Shown piece by piece: positions 15,094-22,722 of a stretch of 34,932 nt of DNA. The position numbers and the translations under genes were made by a program. Position 1 is the first letter of the stretch; each line of letters opens with the position of its first letter. A model generated the notes under the pieces. That model did no database searches and was not told the DNA's origin. It saw only the letters and a program-made list of their open reading frames with translations. Source of the DNA: an uncultured Eggerthellaceae bacterium (GTDB taxonomy: Bacteria > Actinomycetota > Coriobacteriia > Coriobacteriales > Eggerthellaceae); contig CAKUOV010000025.1 in NCBI GenBank assembly GCA_934670115.1, positions 1 through 34,932 of the forward strand, given 5' to 3'.

Positions 15094-16254
15094 TTAGTTG
15101 CGAGCGTACTTCTTGATGATCTGACGGCCGGCGATGTGCACCATGATTTCGTCGGTGCCGCCGCCGAATTGCGAGCCGCGGGCGTCAATCCACAAGCGGC
15201 CAACGCAGGATTCTGTGGTGTAGCCGATGCCACCCATGATTTGGAGCGCTTCGGAGCAGACCCATGTCGACTGCATCGAGATGTAGCGCTTCGCAAGGGC
15301 GCTGTCCAGGCGGACGGAGATGCCCTGATCGAATTCCCAGGCGGTTTTCAGCAGCAGGTTTTCCATGTTCTGGACGGCGATCTCCATGTCGGTGAGCTTT
15401 TGCTGGATCAGCTGGAAGCTTCCGATGGTCTTTCCAAACGCCATGCGCTGGCCCGCGTAGACGGCGGCCTCCTCCATCGCGGCCTTCGCCAGGCCCAAAG
15501 AATGGGAAGCAAGCATGATACGTTCGAGCTCGAAGTTCTTCATGAGCTGCAAAAATCCCTTGCCGCGCTCGCCCAGAAGGGCGGTTTCGGGAACGACAAC
15601 GTTATCCAGGTAGACTTCCGAGAAGTTCGTAATCTGCTGGCCGATCTTGTGCAGCGGAGCGAGCGTCACCCCTTCTTGCTTGGGGTCGATGATCCACATG
15701 GACATGTTCTTGTTCTCGCGGGAGGGGTCCTCGTCTTTTGCGATGACCAGCATGAACGGAGCCGTTTCGGCCAAAGATACCATGGTTTTCGTTCCGTTCA
15801 GGGTCACGGTGCCGTCGCCGTTCCAGTGGGCGGTCGTCGTCATTCCCTGGTTGTCGGAGCCGGCGCAGGGCTCGGAGAGGGCCAGTGAATAGGCCTGCTC
15901 GCCCGTTTCCTCGTAGTATTTCATCGCCTCTTCCATAAGCTCCGGGGAAGCGAATTCGGACATGTCGTACATGGCCAGGCCGTAGGACATGAAGGGCATC
16001 GTCGCCTTTGCGCTCTTGATGAGCTCGGTGACAACAAGCGCAAGCGTCACCGCGTCTGAGGAGACTCCGCCGTACTCTTCCGGGACAAACATATAGCCGA
16101 AGCCGGCTTCAAGGTAGGCCTTGCGGACGTCTTGGTCGATGTAGCGCTGCTCGTACCACTTCTTGATCTTCTCTTCGGGGCATTCGCGCGCGACGAATTC
16201 ACGCAGGTTCTCAAGCATGAGCTCTTGTTCATCGGTGATACTGAAGTCAATCAT
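15094..16254 (-). CDS. CaiA-like acyl-CoA dehydrogenase, predicted enoyl-CoA reductase
   Basis: A 386-residue FAD enzyme of the acyl-CoA dehydrogenase family. The start at 16254 is marked by AAAGGAGG. Conserved parts are FVPEEYGG, ALSEPCAGSDNQGM (flavin site), the VTLNGTKTMVSLA beta domain, RMAFGKTIGSFQLIQQKLTDM and QIMGGIGYT. The segment QFGGGTDEIM lacks the glutamate that serves as catalytic base in medium-chain dehydrogenases (YEGT); E. coli CaiA, as I remember it, also has glycine there. It is first in the operon with fixA and fixB and has its own MerR-type promoter. The setting suggests it works as a reductase of an unsaturated acyl-CoA fed by FixABCX. The true substrate is unknown, so I give no symbol. 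Confidence 0.88.
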   Translation of the reverse strand: MIDFSITDEQELMLENLREFVARECPEEKIKKWYEQRYIDQDVRKAYLEAGFGYMFVPEEYGGVSSDAVTLALVVTELIKSAKATMPFMSYGLAMYDMSEFASPELMEEAMKYYEETGEQAYSLALSEPCAGSDNQGMTTTAHWNGDGTVTLNGTKTMVSLAETAPFMLVIAKDEDPSRENKNMSMWIIDPKQEGVTLAPLHKIGQQITNFSEVYLDNVVVPETALLGERGKGFLQLMKNFELERIMLASHSLGLAKAAMEEAAVYAGQRMAFGKTIGSFQLIQQKLTDMEIAVQNMENLLLKTAWEFDQGISVRLDSALAKRYISMQSTWVCSEALQIMGGIGYTTESCVGRLWIDARGSQFGGGTDEIMVHIAGRQIIKKYARN

Positions 16255-16331
16255 TTCTTCCTCCTTTTGGTGCAAGTCCGTGATGTTTCGAGTAACCGAT
16301 ACATAAAGGTTGGGATGGACCTTACGAATAC

Positions 16332-16362
16332 ATGGTGACCCCTCAAACGCTTTGAGAGTCAA
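16332..16362 (-). promoter_or_regulatory. MerR-type promoter of the caiA-like/fixA/fixB operon
   Basis: On the minus strand, a TTGACT -35 box (16362-16357) is followed by a 19-base spacer and a weak CACCAT -10 (16337-16332). The spacer contains the dyad CTCAAAGCGTTTGAG (16356-16342). Long 19-base spacers with a central dyad are the signature of promoters activated by MerR proteins. The same arrangement occurs twice more in this window, upstream of the CaiB-like gene and of fixC. Confidence 0.75.
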
Positions 16363-16378
16363 GGCAAAATCGGGCAAT

Positions 16379-18112
16379 TTAGCTTTCTTTTTCCGAACCA
16401 TTCTTGGCAATGCCTCCCGCCTGGCAAGCTGTGCTTTGAGTGCGCTTCGCCTCGCGCTCGCGCAGCAGGTTCCTGTCTTGCTTGCGGTTTTTCGTGGTGG
16501 GGATCGCATCTATGAATTCGATGTAGCGGGGTGCCTTGTAGGCGACCAACCGCTGCTTGCACCAGGCGCGCAGATCGTCTTCCGTCGCAAAGCAGTCCTT
16601 TTTCAAAACAACGAACGACTTGGGACGATTTCCCGAATGCGCATCGGGGACACCGATGGTGCAGGCATCTGCGACTGCCGGATGCTGCATTAGGCATTCG
16701 TCGATATCCTTGGGGAAAACGTTAAAGCCGCTTACGACAATCATGTCTTTCTTGCGGTCGACGATGTAGAAATAGCCGTCTTCGTCCATGTAGCCGATGT
16801 CGCCGGTGTACATCCAGCCGCCCTTGATGGCCTTTGCGGTTTCCTCGGGATTGTTCCAATAATTTTTTGCAATCTGCTCGCCGCGGAATACTATCTCGCC
16901 GCGCTCGCCGGGAGGGCATGGCTTCAGGCCATCTTGGGCATCCACGATAAGCATGTCTATGCCGCTTATGGGGATGCCTATGCTTCCAAGCTTTCCTCCG
17001 GTTAAGACGGGGTTGGCGCTCACGAAGCCGAAGCTCTCGGACATGCTGTAGCTTTCGGCAAAGCATGCATTGGTGTTCGTGCTTAGAGTCTTTAGCGTCT
17101 CATAGGAGATGAAGGACCCTCCGAAAATGACAAACTCAAGATCTTTGTACGGGCATGTTCCCAGGCGTTCATCCAGGCTGACGCAGTGCAGAAGCGTGGG
17201 AAGCGTGGCCCACATGGTGGGGCGGTATTTCTCGAAAGACTCGATGATCTCGTCACAATGCACGCCCTTGGCGAAAATGCAGCTGCCGCCGTTTATGACC
17301 TGCCAGTGGATGCCGTAGTTGATGCCCATGATGTGCGTGAGCGGCATGCAGATCAACACGCTGGGATCAGGCGTTTTGAGCGCGGGTGACGCCCAGTGAT
17401 GCATTGTCTTTATCTCGCGGACCATGTGGCCGTGGGTCGCGCACACGCCTTTGCTTACCCCGGTTGTGCCGCCGGTGAAAAGAAGGATGGCGTTATCGGC
17501 GGGACAAACCTCCACCTCGGGCTCTTTCGGATCCGCTCCAGACACCAGCGCCTCGAAGCTGTATACCTTGGCGTTTCCCGCTCTTTCTATTTCATCGGTG
17601 GGTTTGTCGATGACGACCACGCTTTTCACCGACGCGCACCCGCCTTTTGCCAGGGCGTCGATTACCTTGCGCGCCTGATCCTGCTCGATTACGACGACGC
17701 TTGACCCCACCGTGTCAATCGAGCTGCATATCTCGTAGCTCGTGCAGCGCTGATTGTACGCGGCGGCAACGAGGCCTGTTTTGTAGCAGGCCATGAAGCC
17801 GTAGATGACCTCGGGGCGATTCGAGACGATCAAGCTCACCCGCTCCCCTTTTTTAGCATCAAGAGATAGCAGGGCGTTTCCGAACCTATTTGCCTGTTCG
17901 TCGGCAGTTTTGCGCGAGATGATATCGTCTTCTACGTAGATGAACGGGTCGTCTGGACAGCGCCCAAGGATGTCAAGCATCGTTTGCTTGATCGTTGATG
18001 CCGGCGGATCGAAATGCCGGTCTACCGATGGGTCGTAATCCTTTTGCCAAAGCGGTTCGTAGTCTTTGACCGCTTGCTCGATTAGGGAAAAATCAGTAGT
18101 CAACGTATTCAT
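16379..18112 (-). CDS. CaiC-like acyl-CoA synthetase (AMP-forming ligase)
   Basis: A 577-residue adenylate-forming enzyme that would join a carboxylic acid to CoA with ATP. ANL motifs are ILLFTGGTTGVSKGV (P-loop), YSMSESFG (A5), YTGDIGYMDEDGYFYIVDRKKDMIVVSGFNVFP (A7-A8) and, near the end, PTTKNRKQDRN, which should carry the catalytic lysine although it departs from the usual PTGK. The start has only a weak ribosome binding site, and 83 bases separate it from the upstream MFS gene. Its stop lies just ahead of the dyad promoter at 16332. Position and family match CaiC, the carnitine/crotonobetaine ligase that primes CoA cycling. The acid used here is not known. Confidence 0.88.
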   Translation of the reverse strand: MNTLTTDFSLIEQAVKDYEPLWQKDYDPSVDRHFDPPASTIKQTMLDILGRCPDDPFIYVEDDIISRKTADEQANRFGNALLSLDAKKGERVSLIVSNRPEVIYGFMACYKTGLVAAAYNQRCTSYEICSSIDTVGSSVVVIEQDQARKVIDALAKGGCASVKSVVVIDKPTDEIERAGNAKVYSFEALVSGADPKEPEVEVCPADNAILLFTGGTTGVSKGVCATHGHMVREIKTMHHWASPALKTPDPSVLICMPLTHIMGINYGIHWQVINGGSCIFAKGVHCDEIIESFEKYRPTMWATLPTLLHCVSLDERLGTCPYKDLEFVIFGGSFISYETLKTLSTNTNACFAESYSMSESFGFVSANPVLTGGKLGSIGIPISGIDMLIVDAQDGLKPCPPGERGEIVFRGEQIAKNYWNNPEETAKAIKGGWMYTGDIGYMDEDGYFYIVDRKKDMIVVSGFNVFPKDIDECLMQHPAVADACTIGVPDAHSGNRPKSFVVLKKDCFATEDDLRAWCKQRLVAYKAPRYIEFIDAIPTTKNRKQDRNLLREREAKRTQSTACQAGGIAKNGSEKES

Positions 18113-18195
18113 CTTGAATGCTCTCTCGTAAATTCGACGCTTATCGCAGGAGGGGTTCGCTCATCGGCTCATCTTGCCTATTGGCTGATGCGCGT

Positions 18196-19446
18196 CTATT
18201 CGTATTTCACCTTTTTGCCGAAGAAGAATGCCAGAAAGCCGATGGCGAAGGTGACAAACATCATTACGATGCCGATGGAAAGGGTCAGGGTATAGCTTCC
18301 CGTCGCGTTGATGAGCGCCCCCCATATGGCGGAGGTGAAAGCCGAGCTCAAGGTGGCCACGGTAGATACCACGCTGAAAACGCGGCTGTAGTCCCTTGAC
18401 CCGAAAATACCACGGGTCATCAGGGATGTTGTCACCGTCGCCCCCGCGAAGAAGATGCCGTAGAAGAACCCGCCGACGTATAGGAAGTAGATTCCGGAGC
18501 CGCCCAAAAAAGTCATGACCGACACGCCGATGATGCCGCAGGAAACCGCGGTTACCACGCCCAGCTTCACATTGATGTCGTTGATGTAGCCCAAAAGAAG
18601 CTTGCCGACCATCTGCCCGACCATGATGGCGGATGCCACGGTAGACGCCGCGAACACCCCGTACGCCAGAGACGACACATATGACGGGATGTAGTAATTA
18701 AGCGTGATGCCGACATCCATCATGCCGGCGTACAGTGCTACGAGCCACAACGCGGGGGTGCGCAATGCGTCTTTGAACATGACGCCGCGAATCGCCTCTG
18801 CAGCCTTGGCGGGGTCCTTTTTCGAGCTCTTGGCGCTCACCCAGGGCGTCAGATTCATGTCTTCAGGCTTGTTTCTGATGAGAAAAATTGCGCTTGGCAG
18901 ACCGAGGCACGCGGTGATCAGCCCGAACACCAGATAACCTGCGCGCCATCCGAAGTTCTCGATGACCCAGCCGCCCAGGGGGTTGAAGACAACGGCGCCC
19001 ACGCCGGTGAAGCACAAACACATTCCCACGAAGAAGCCGACGCGATCTTTGAACCAGCGGTCGATCATCGTCGGGACCATGAGGTACAAAAGGATGGAAT
19101 TAGCGCATCCGATGAGCGCGCCCGAGCAATAGAACTGCCAGATGTAGTCGTAGGTGGACATGAGAAGGATGCCCGCGGAGACCATCGAGCAGCACCCGGC
19201 CAAAACCCAGCGGGCATTGAATCGGGACAGTATCTTGCCGCCGAACACCATTGAGACGGCCATGGCCAGATACTGGACCGACATGTAGGTGCCAAACGTC
19301 CCTGTCTCGATGCCTAGGTCCTGGCCGGCGGGAGTATAGAAGATGCCCATCGTGTTGAATGAGAGGGTCACCGATGAGAAGCAGATGATGCAACAAGCGA
19401 TAAAAACGAGAAATCCCTGATGAATGCCGCGATGTTGGTGTTCCAT
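18196..19446 (-). CDS. MFS transporter, monocarboxylate/oxalate-formate type (first of pair)
   Basis: A 416-residue inner-membrane carrier of the major facilitator superfamily with about 12 hydrophobic helices. It starts MEHQHRGIHQGFLVFIACC after AGGGAAGGG. The A-motif region between helices 2 and 3 reads GGKILSRFNARWVL, and LIRNKPEDMNL closes the first half before the central loop. The general look (GIFYTP near helix 1, 12 helices, short loops) fits the oxalate:formate antiporter/monocarboxylate group. It lies between the ligase and a second MFS gene, so the pair probably moves the acid substrate in and the reduced product out. It replaces the betaine/carnitine carrier CaiT, which belongs to another family. 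Confidence 0.86.
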   Translation of the reverse strand: MEHQHRGIHQGFLVFIACCIICFSSVTLSFNTMGIFYTPAGQDLGIETGTFGTYMSVQYLAMAVSMVFGGKILSRFNARWVLAGCCSMVSAGILLMSTYDYIWQFYCSGALIGCANSILLYLMVPTMIDRWFKDRVGFFVGMCLCFTGVGAVVFNPLGGWVIENFGWRAGYLVFGLITACLGLPSAIFLIRNKPEDMNLTPWVSAKSSKKDPAKAAEAIRGVMFKDALRTPALWLVALYAGMMDVGITLNYYIPSYVSSLAYGVFAASTVASAIMVGQMVGKLLLGYINDINVKLGVVTAVSCGIIGVSVMTFLGGSGIYFLYVGGFFYGIFFAGATVTTSLMTRGIFGSRDYSRVFSVVSTVATLSSAFTSAIWGALINATGSYTLTLSIGIVMMFVTFAIGFLAFFFGKKVKYE

Positions 19447-19658
19447 GGTTCCCTTCCCTTTCAGTACTCAAGAATCATCGAAAACGTTTCTGTCCGAGTA
19501 AAGGATGGACCGCTTCAGGGCTTTCGCGATTCGTTAAGCTTTGCCTGTTGCCGTTTGCCGGCGCCAAGCTTCTTGTCGGGGCGGATGGGGCTGTCTTCGC
19601 TCTGGGGAGAATAGAATGGATTGATTCCTATCCGCTCTGGCAAAAAGCCTGTTTAAGA

Positions 19659-19696
19659 GCGGGCGGCTCCCGGCGTTAAAGAGGAGAGCCGCCCGC
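19659..19696 (-). terminator. GC-rich hairpin downstream of second MFS gene
   Basis: Perfect 11-bp arms GCGGGCGGCTC (19659-19669) and GAGCCGCCCGC (19686-19696) close a 16-base loop just after the MFS stop at 19709. On the minus strand it is followed by TCTTAAAC and later a short T-run, so termination may be partial and the downstream MFS and ligase genes may be read at a lower level. Confidence 0.6.
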
Positions 19697-19708
19697 GCAG
19701 GGAGCTGA

Positions 19709-21001
19709 TTAACGCTCTTCCTTCTCACGAGGAAGCTTCTTGGAAACGGCGAGGCCGCCGAACGCGAAGAGGAACGCGATGGCCATGATTGCCATGTCCG
19801 CCAAATAGGCGCCGGTGAAAGATCCGGTAACGTCTTTGATGACGCCCCAGATGGTGGAGCCGAATGCTGCGAACAGGGCGCACACGCCGGTGATGTAGGC
19901 GTAGATCTTGGAGTAGTCCAGGTTGCCGAAGGCCAGACGTGCGATGGCGGGCGTTGTGGTGGTTGCGGATGCGAAGAACACGCCAAACAAAGCGCCGCCG
20001 ATGTAGGCCAAGAAGAAGTTGACCTGAACGCCCCACAGAACCAAGGCCAAGCCGATGATGCCGGAGAGCAAGCCGAAGATAACTGAGCCCTGAACGGATT
20101 TGTCGTTTGTCCAGCCAAGCACGAGCTTGCCGATCAGCGAGCCGAACATAACGACGGAGGACAGGGTTGCGCCAACCATGAGCGGGTCTGCGCCAACGAG
20201 GGAGGCATCGAGCGACTTGACGTAGCTGGGCAGGTAGAAGTTCATGGTCAAGCCGAAGTTGACGCACGCCGCGTAGACCGCGATCAGAATCAGGGCAACG
20301 GGCTGCTTGAGGGCGGTGCTGACGGTAACGCCCTCGACGACGGAGGTCTTGGCCGCGGCTTCCGCTTCTGCCGCTGCGTCGTAGCCGACGGGCATGAGGT
20401 TTTTGTCAGAGGGCCTGCTGGCGATGAGCAGCGCGCAGGGGATGCCGACGACCAGCGTTACCGCGGCGTAGATCATGTAGGCGGTATGGTAGCTGTAGGC
20501 GGTGATGATGGAAGTGGCGATGGGGCTGAACACCATGCCGCCGATGCCGGTCATGGCCATGCCGACGCCAACCAGGGTGGAGACGTTTCGCTTGAACCAG
20601 CGGCCGAACATTACCGGAACGAGCAGGTAGAGGATGATGGAGTTGCCGATGCCGAGAAGCGCGCCTGCGACGTAGAACAGGTAAATCGTCGCCGCCTGGG
20701 CCATGATGATAAACGCAATGCCTATGCATGCGACGCAAATGGTAAGGACCCAGCGAGCGGGGAATTTGTCAAATAGGCGGCCGACCTGCAAAAGGCACAG
20801 GCAAACGAACATGGACAGATAGACGATGGTCATGTACAGGCCCACCGCAGCGGAGCTGCCGCCCGTCAATTCTGCCGCGACGGAAGTGTAGAAAACGGAT
20901 GCCGCGTTGAAGGTGAAGCAGCATGGGAACAGCATGATAAGACAGGACGCGATGAATACGACCCAACCGTAGTGGAATCCACCCTTCTTTTGCTCAGTCA
21001 T
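19709..21001 (-). CDS. MFS transporter, monocarboxylate/oxalate-formate type (second of pair)
   Basis: A 430-residue membrane carrier with 12 predicted helices. The start MTEQKKGGFHYGWVVFIASC at 21001 follows AAGGAAAG; a longer frame upstream adds a basic segment with no support. Motif A appears as GRLFDKFPARWVL and the central loop holds SRPSDKNLMPVGYDA. FHYGWVV at the N-terminus and the FNAASVFYTSVA segment in helix 1 are typical of OFA-family and related acid transporters. It resembles the neighbouring MFS gene in layout but is clearly diverged, so the two are probably paralogues with different cargo, for example substrate uptake and product export. Its leader holds an inverted repeat (21056-21089). 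Confidence 0.86.
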   Translation of the reverse strand: MTEQKKGGFHYGWVVFIASCLIMLFPCCFTFNAASVFYTSVAAELTGGSSAAVGLYMTIVYLSMFVCLCLLQVGRLFDKFPARWVLTICVACIGIAFIIMAQAATIYLFYVAGALLGIGNSIILYLLVPVMFGRWFKRNVSTLVGVGMAMTGIGGMVFSPIATSIITAYSYHTAYMIYAAVTLVVGIPCALLIASRPSDKNLMPVGYDAAAEAEAAAKTSVVEGVTVSTALKQPVALILIAVYAACVNFGLTMNFYLPSYVKSLDASLVGADPLMVGATLSSVVMFGSLIGKLVLGWTNDKSVQGSVIFGLLSGIIGLALVLWGVQVNFFLAYIGGALFGVFFASATTTTPAIARLAFGNLDYSKIYAYITGVCALFAAFGSTIWGVIKDVTGSFTGAYLADMAIMAIAFLFAFGGLAVSKKLPREKEER

Positions 21002-21055
21002 TTTCTTTCCTTTTCTTGTTTTTTTCGAGCCTGCTTTTGCAGCAGGGCCCCTCCT

Positions 21056-21089
21056 ATACGTAAAGCCCATCCCTAAGCTGTTTACGTAT
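21056..21089. repeat. Inverted repeat in the leader of the second MFS gene
   Basis: Perfect 9-bp arms ATACGTAAA (21056-21064) and TTTACGTAT (21081-21089) are separated by 16 bases. It differs from the CTCAA..TTGAG dyad of the MerR-type promoters, so it may be the site of another regulator or an RNA hairpin in the leader. Confidence 0.5.
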
Positions 21090-21186
21090 CTGCAACGAGT
21101 CTGGGGCCTGAATCATTTTTTTTTGAACCGATTTCAAACCCCAGGCCGAGTTACCTAAAATGAAGCGATTAAAAGATGGCTTTCGT

Positions 21187-22419
21187 TTAACGGGAAAGCG
21201 ACAAATCCCAGTCTTTGTTGATGACGCCTTTGTCGTAGAAGCTCTTGATCTGGTCGTCGTCGTATCCGAGCTCGTGGAGAATCTCCTCGTTGTTTTCGCC
21301 GAAGCTCGGAGCAGGCCGCCACACGCGACCGGGGTTGTTTTTGAATTTGGGCAACGGCCCTACTGCGCGAAGCTTCGTACCCTTTACCGTTTCCCACTCT
21401 TCGATGACGTTGCGGGCCTGGATATGGGGGTTGTTCTCGACATCCTCCCAGCTGTTTACCTTAGAAACGGGCGCTCCGCCGGCAAGCATCTCGGCTTCGG
21501 CCTCGTCGCAAGTGCGCTCGGAGAGCCATTCGACCAAGGCGGCCTCAAATGCCTTGCCGGATTCAGTTTCGATATTGTACAGGCCGATCTTTGCCGGGAA
21601 CAACTCGGAGCCGTAATCAAGGCCGATGATCTTGCAGACCTTCTCAAGCGTCGATGCGCCCGAGAAGCAGCAGTACAAAATCTTGCCGTCCTTGCACGGG
21701 AAGCCGCCCCAGCCGGCGATCATGGATTTCTCGCCGGTCTTGGGGAATTCCTTGTGGAACGTGAAGTAGTCGGTTGCGAAAATGGAGCAGCGCATCATAA
21801 GCTCGTACTGCGCCACGTCGATCGACTCGCCCTGCCCGGTGATGCGCGCGTGATGAACGCCTGCAAGGCATGCCATCGCCGTCCAGATCGCGGTGATGTA
21901 GTCCGCGACATAGGGGCCGACGGCGTAAGGGGGCGTTGCTCCGCCGTTTTGGTTTTCCCACATGTACCCGGAGAACGCCTGGGCCGTCGCGTCGAAGCCA
22001 CCTCGGTTCACGTATTCGGGAAGCCCTGTTTGCCCGTATCCGGAGATATGGGCGATGACCAGCTTGGGATTTACCTCCCAAAGGGTTTCATCGGACAGGT
22101 TCAAGCGGTCGAATTGGCCGCCCTTGGAGGATTCGATGAAGATGTCGGCGTCCTTGATCAGGTCCAAGACGATTTGGCGACCTTCCTCGGAGCGAAGCCG
22201 AATGCCGATGGCCCGCTGGTTGCGCCGCTCGGATTCGGGCTGGATGTTGTGGAGGGTGCGCGTGTAGTCAGGCGCGTCGGCGTTTTCGATCCAGGCGACG
22301 TCGGCCCCGTATTCGCTGAAGAACGTCGGGCCCAGCGGGCCGGCAAGGGACGAGGATGCATGCACAACTTTCAGATCGTTGAGCAAACCGAATTCCGGTT
22401 TAGCTTGATTTTTCCACAT
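21187..22419 (-). CDS. CaiB-like CoA-transferase (CaiB/BaiF, class III family)
   Basis: A 410-residue class III CoA-transferase that would pass CoA from the product thioester to a new substrate molecule. The start MWKNQAKPEFGLL at 22419 follows AAGGAAG. Family features are EYGADVAWIENADAPDYTR, SRRN-like ERRNQRAIGIRL, DIFIESSKGGQFDR, NPKLVIAHISGYGQTG, RGGFDATAQAFSGYMWEN and KFKNNPGRVWR. The expected catalytic Asp region is GESIDVAQYE. Several blocks (NPKLVIAH, AQAFSGY, PKFKNNPG) coincide with E. coli CaiB as I remember it. It is the first gene of a minus-strand run with both MFS genes and the ligase, driven by a dyad-bearing promoter. Substrate specificity is unknown. Confidence 0.9.
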   Translation of the reverse strand: MWKNQAKPEFGLLNDLKVVHASSSLAGPLGPTFFSEYGADVAWIENADAPDYTRTLHNIQPESERRNQRAIGIRLRSEEGRQIVLDLIKDADIFIESSKGGQFDRLNLSDETLWEVNPKLVIAHISGYGQTGLPEYVNRGGFDATAQAFSGYMWENQNGGATPPYAVGPYVADYITAIWTAMACLAGVHHARITGQGESIDVAQYELMMRCSIFATDYFTFHKEFPKTGEKSMIAGWGGFPCKDGKILYCCFSGASTLEKVCKIIGLDYGSELFPAKIGLYNIETESGKAFEAALVEWLSERTCDEAEAEMLAGGAPVSKVNSWEDVENNPHIQARNVIEEWETVKGTKLRAVGPLPKFKNNPGRVWRPAPSFGENNEEILHELGYDDDQIKSFYDKGVINKDWDLSLSR

Positions 22420-22525
22420 AGGAACTTCCTTTCGTTCTAAAACCAACCTCTCCGTTCACGGGTGCAAGAAAGCCGCTTGCGATGCGTAAAAGCCGTTTGC
22501 AACGGTCTTCCAACCGCTTACCGCG

Positions 22526-22556
22526 ACTCTAGAACCTCAAGCTGGTTGAGAGTCAA
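22526..22556 (-). promoter_or_regulatory. MerR-type promoter of the CaiB-like gene
   Basis: Minus-strand TTGACT (22556-22551), a 19-base spacer, and TAGAGT (22531-22526; four of six to TATAAT). The spacer begins with CTCAACCAGCTTGAG, an imperfect version of the dyad seen at the other two promoters. It lies about 110 bases before the start codon and back to back with the fixC promoter. Confidence 0.75.
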
Positions 22557-22613
22557 GCCACTTGCCGAGAAATTTTCCCCAATAAATTATTTTGAAAAAA
22601 CAAGTCTTGACTA

Positions 22614-22644
22614 TTGACTCTCAAACGCTTTGAGGTTTCACAAT
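22614..22644 (+). promoter_or_regulatory. MerR-type promoter of fixCX
   Basis: TTGACT (22614-22619), a 19-base spacer and CACAAT (22639-22644; four of six to TATAAT). The dyad CTCAAACGCTTTGAG occupies 22620-22634, the same 15 bases found at 16342-16356. It is about 80 bases upstream of the fixC start. Confidence 0.8.
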
Positions 22645-22722
22645 GCCAGCCAAGATGCAGGAAATAGCGAAGAAGAGGCATCTTGCAGATTTATCTTTTC
22701 GGAAGTAGAGAGAGGGGATGGC

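Noticed and set aside
21160..22440. A 426-codon plus-strand open frame opposite the CaiB-like gene
   Set aside because: Antisense shadow; the CaiB-like reading has clear family motifs and a ribosome binding site.
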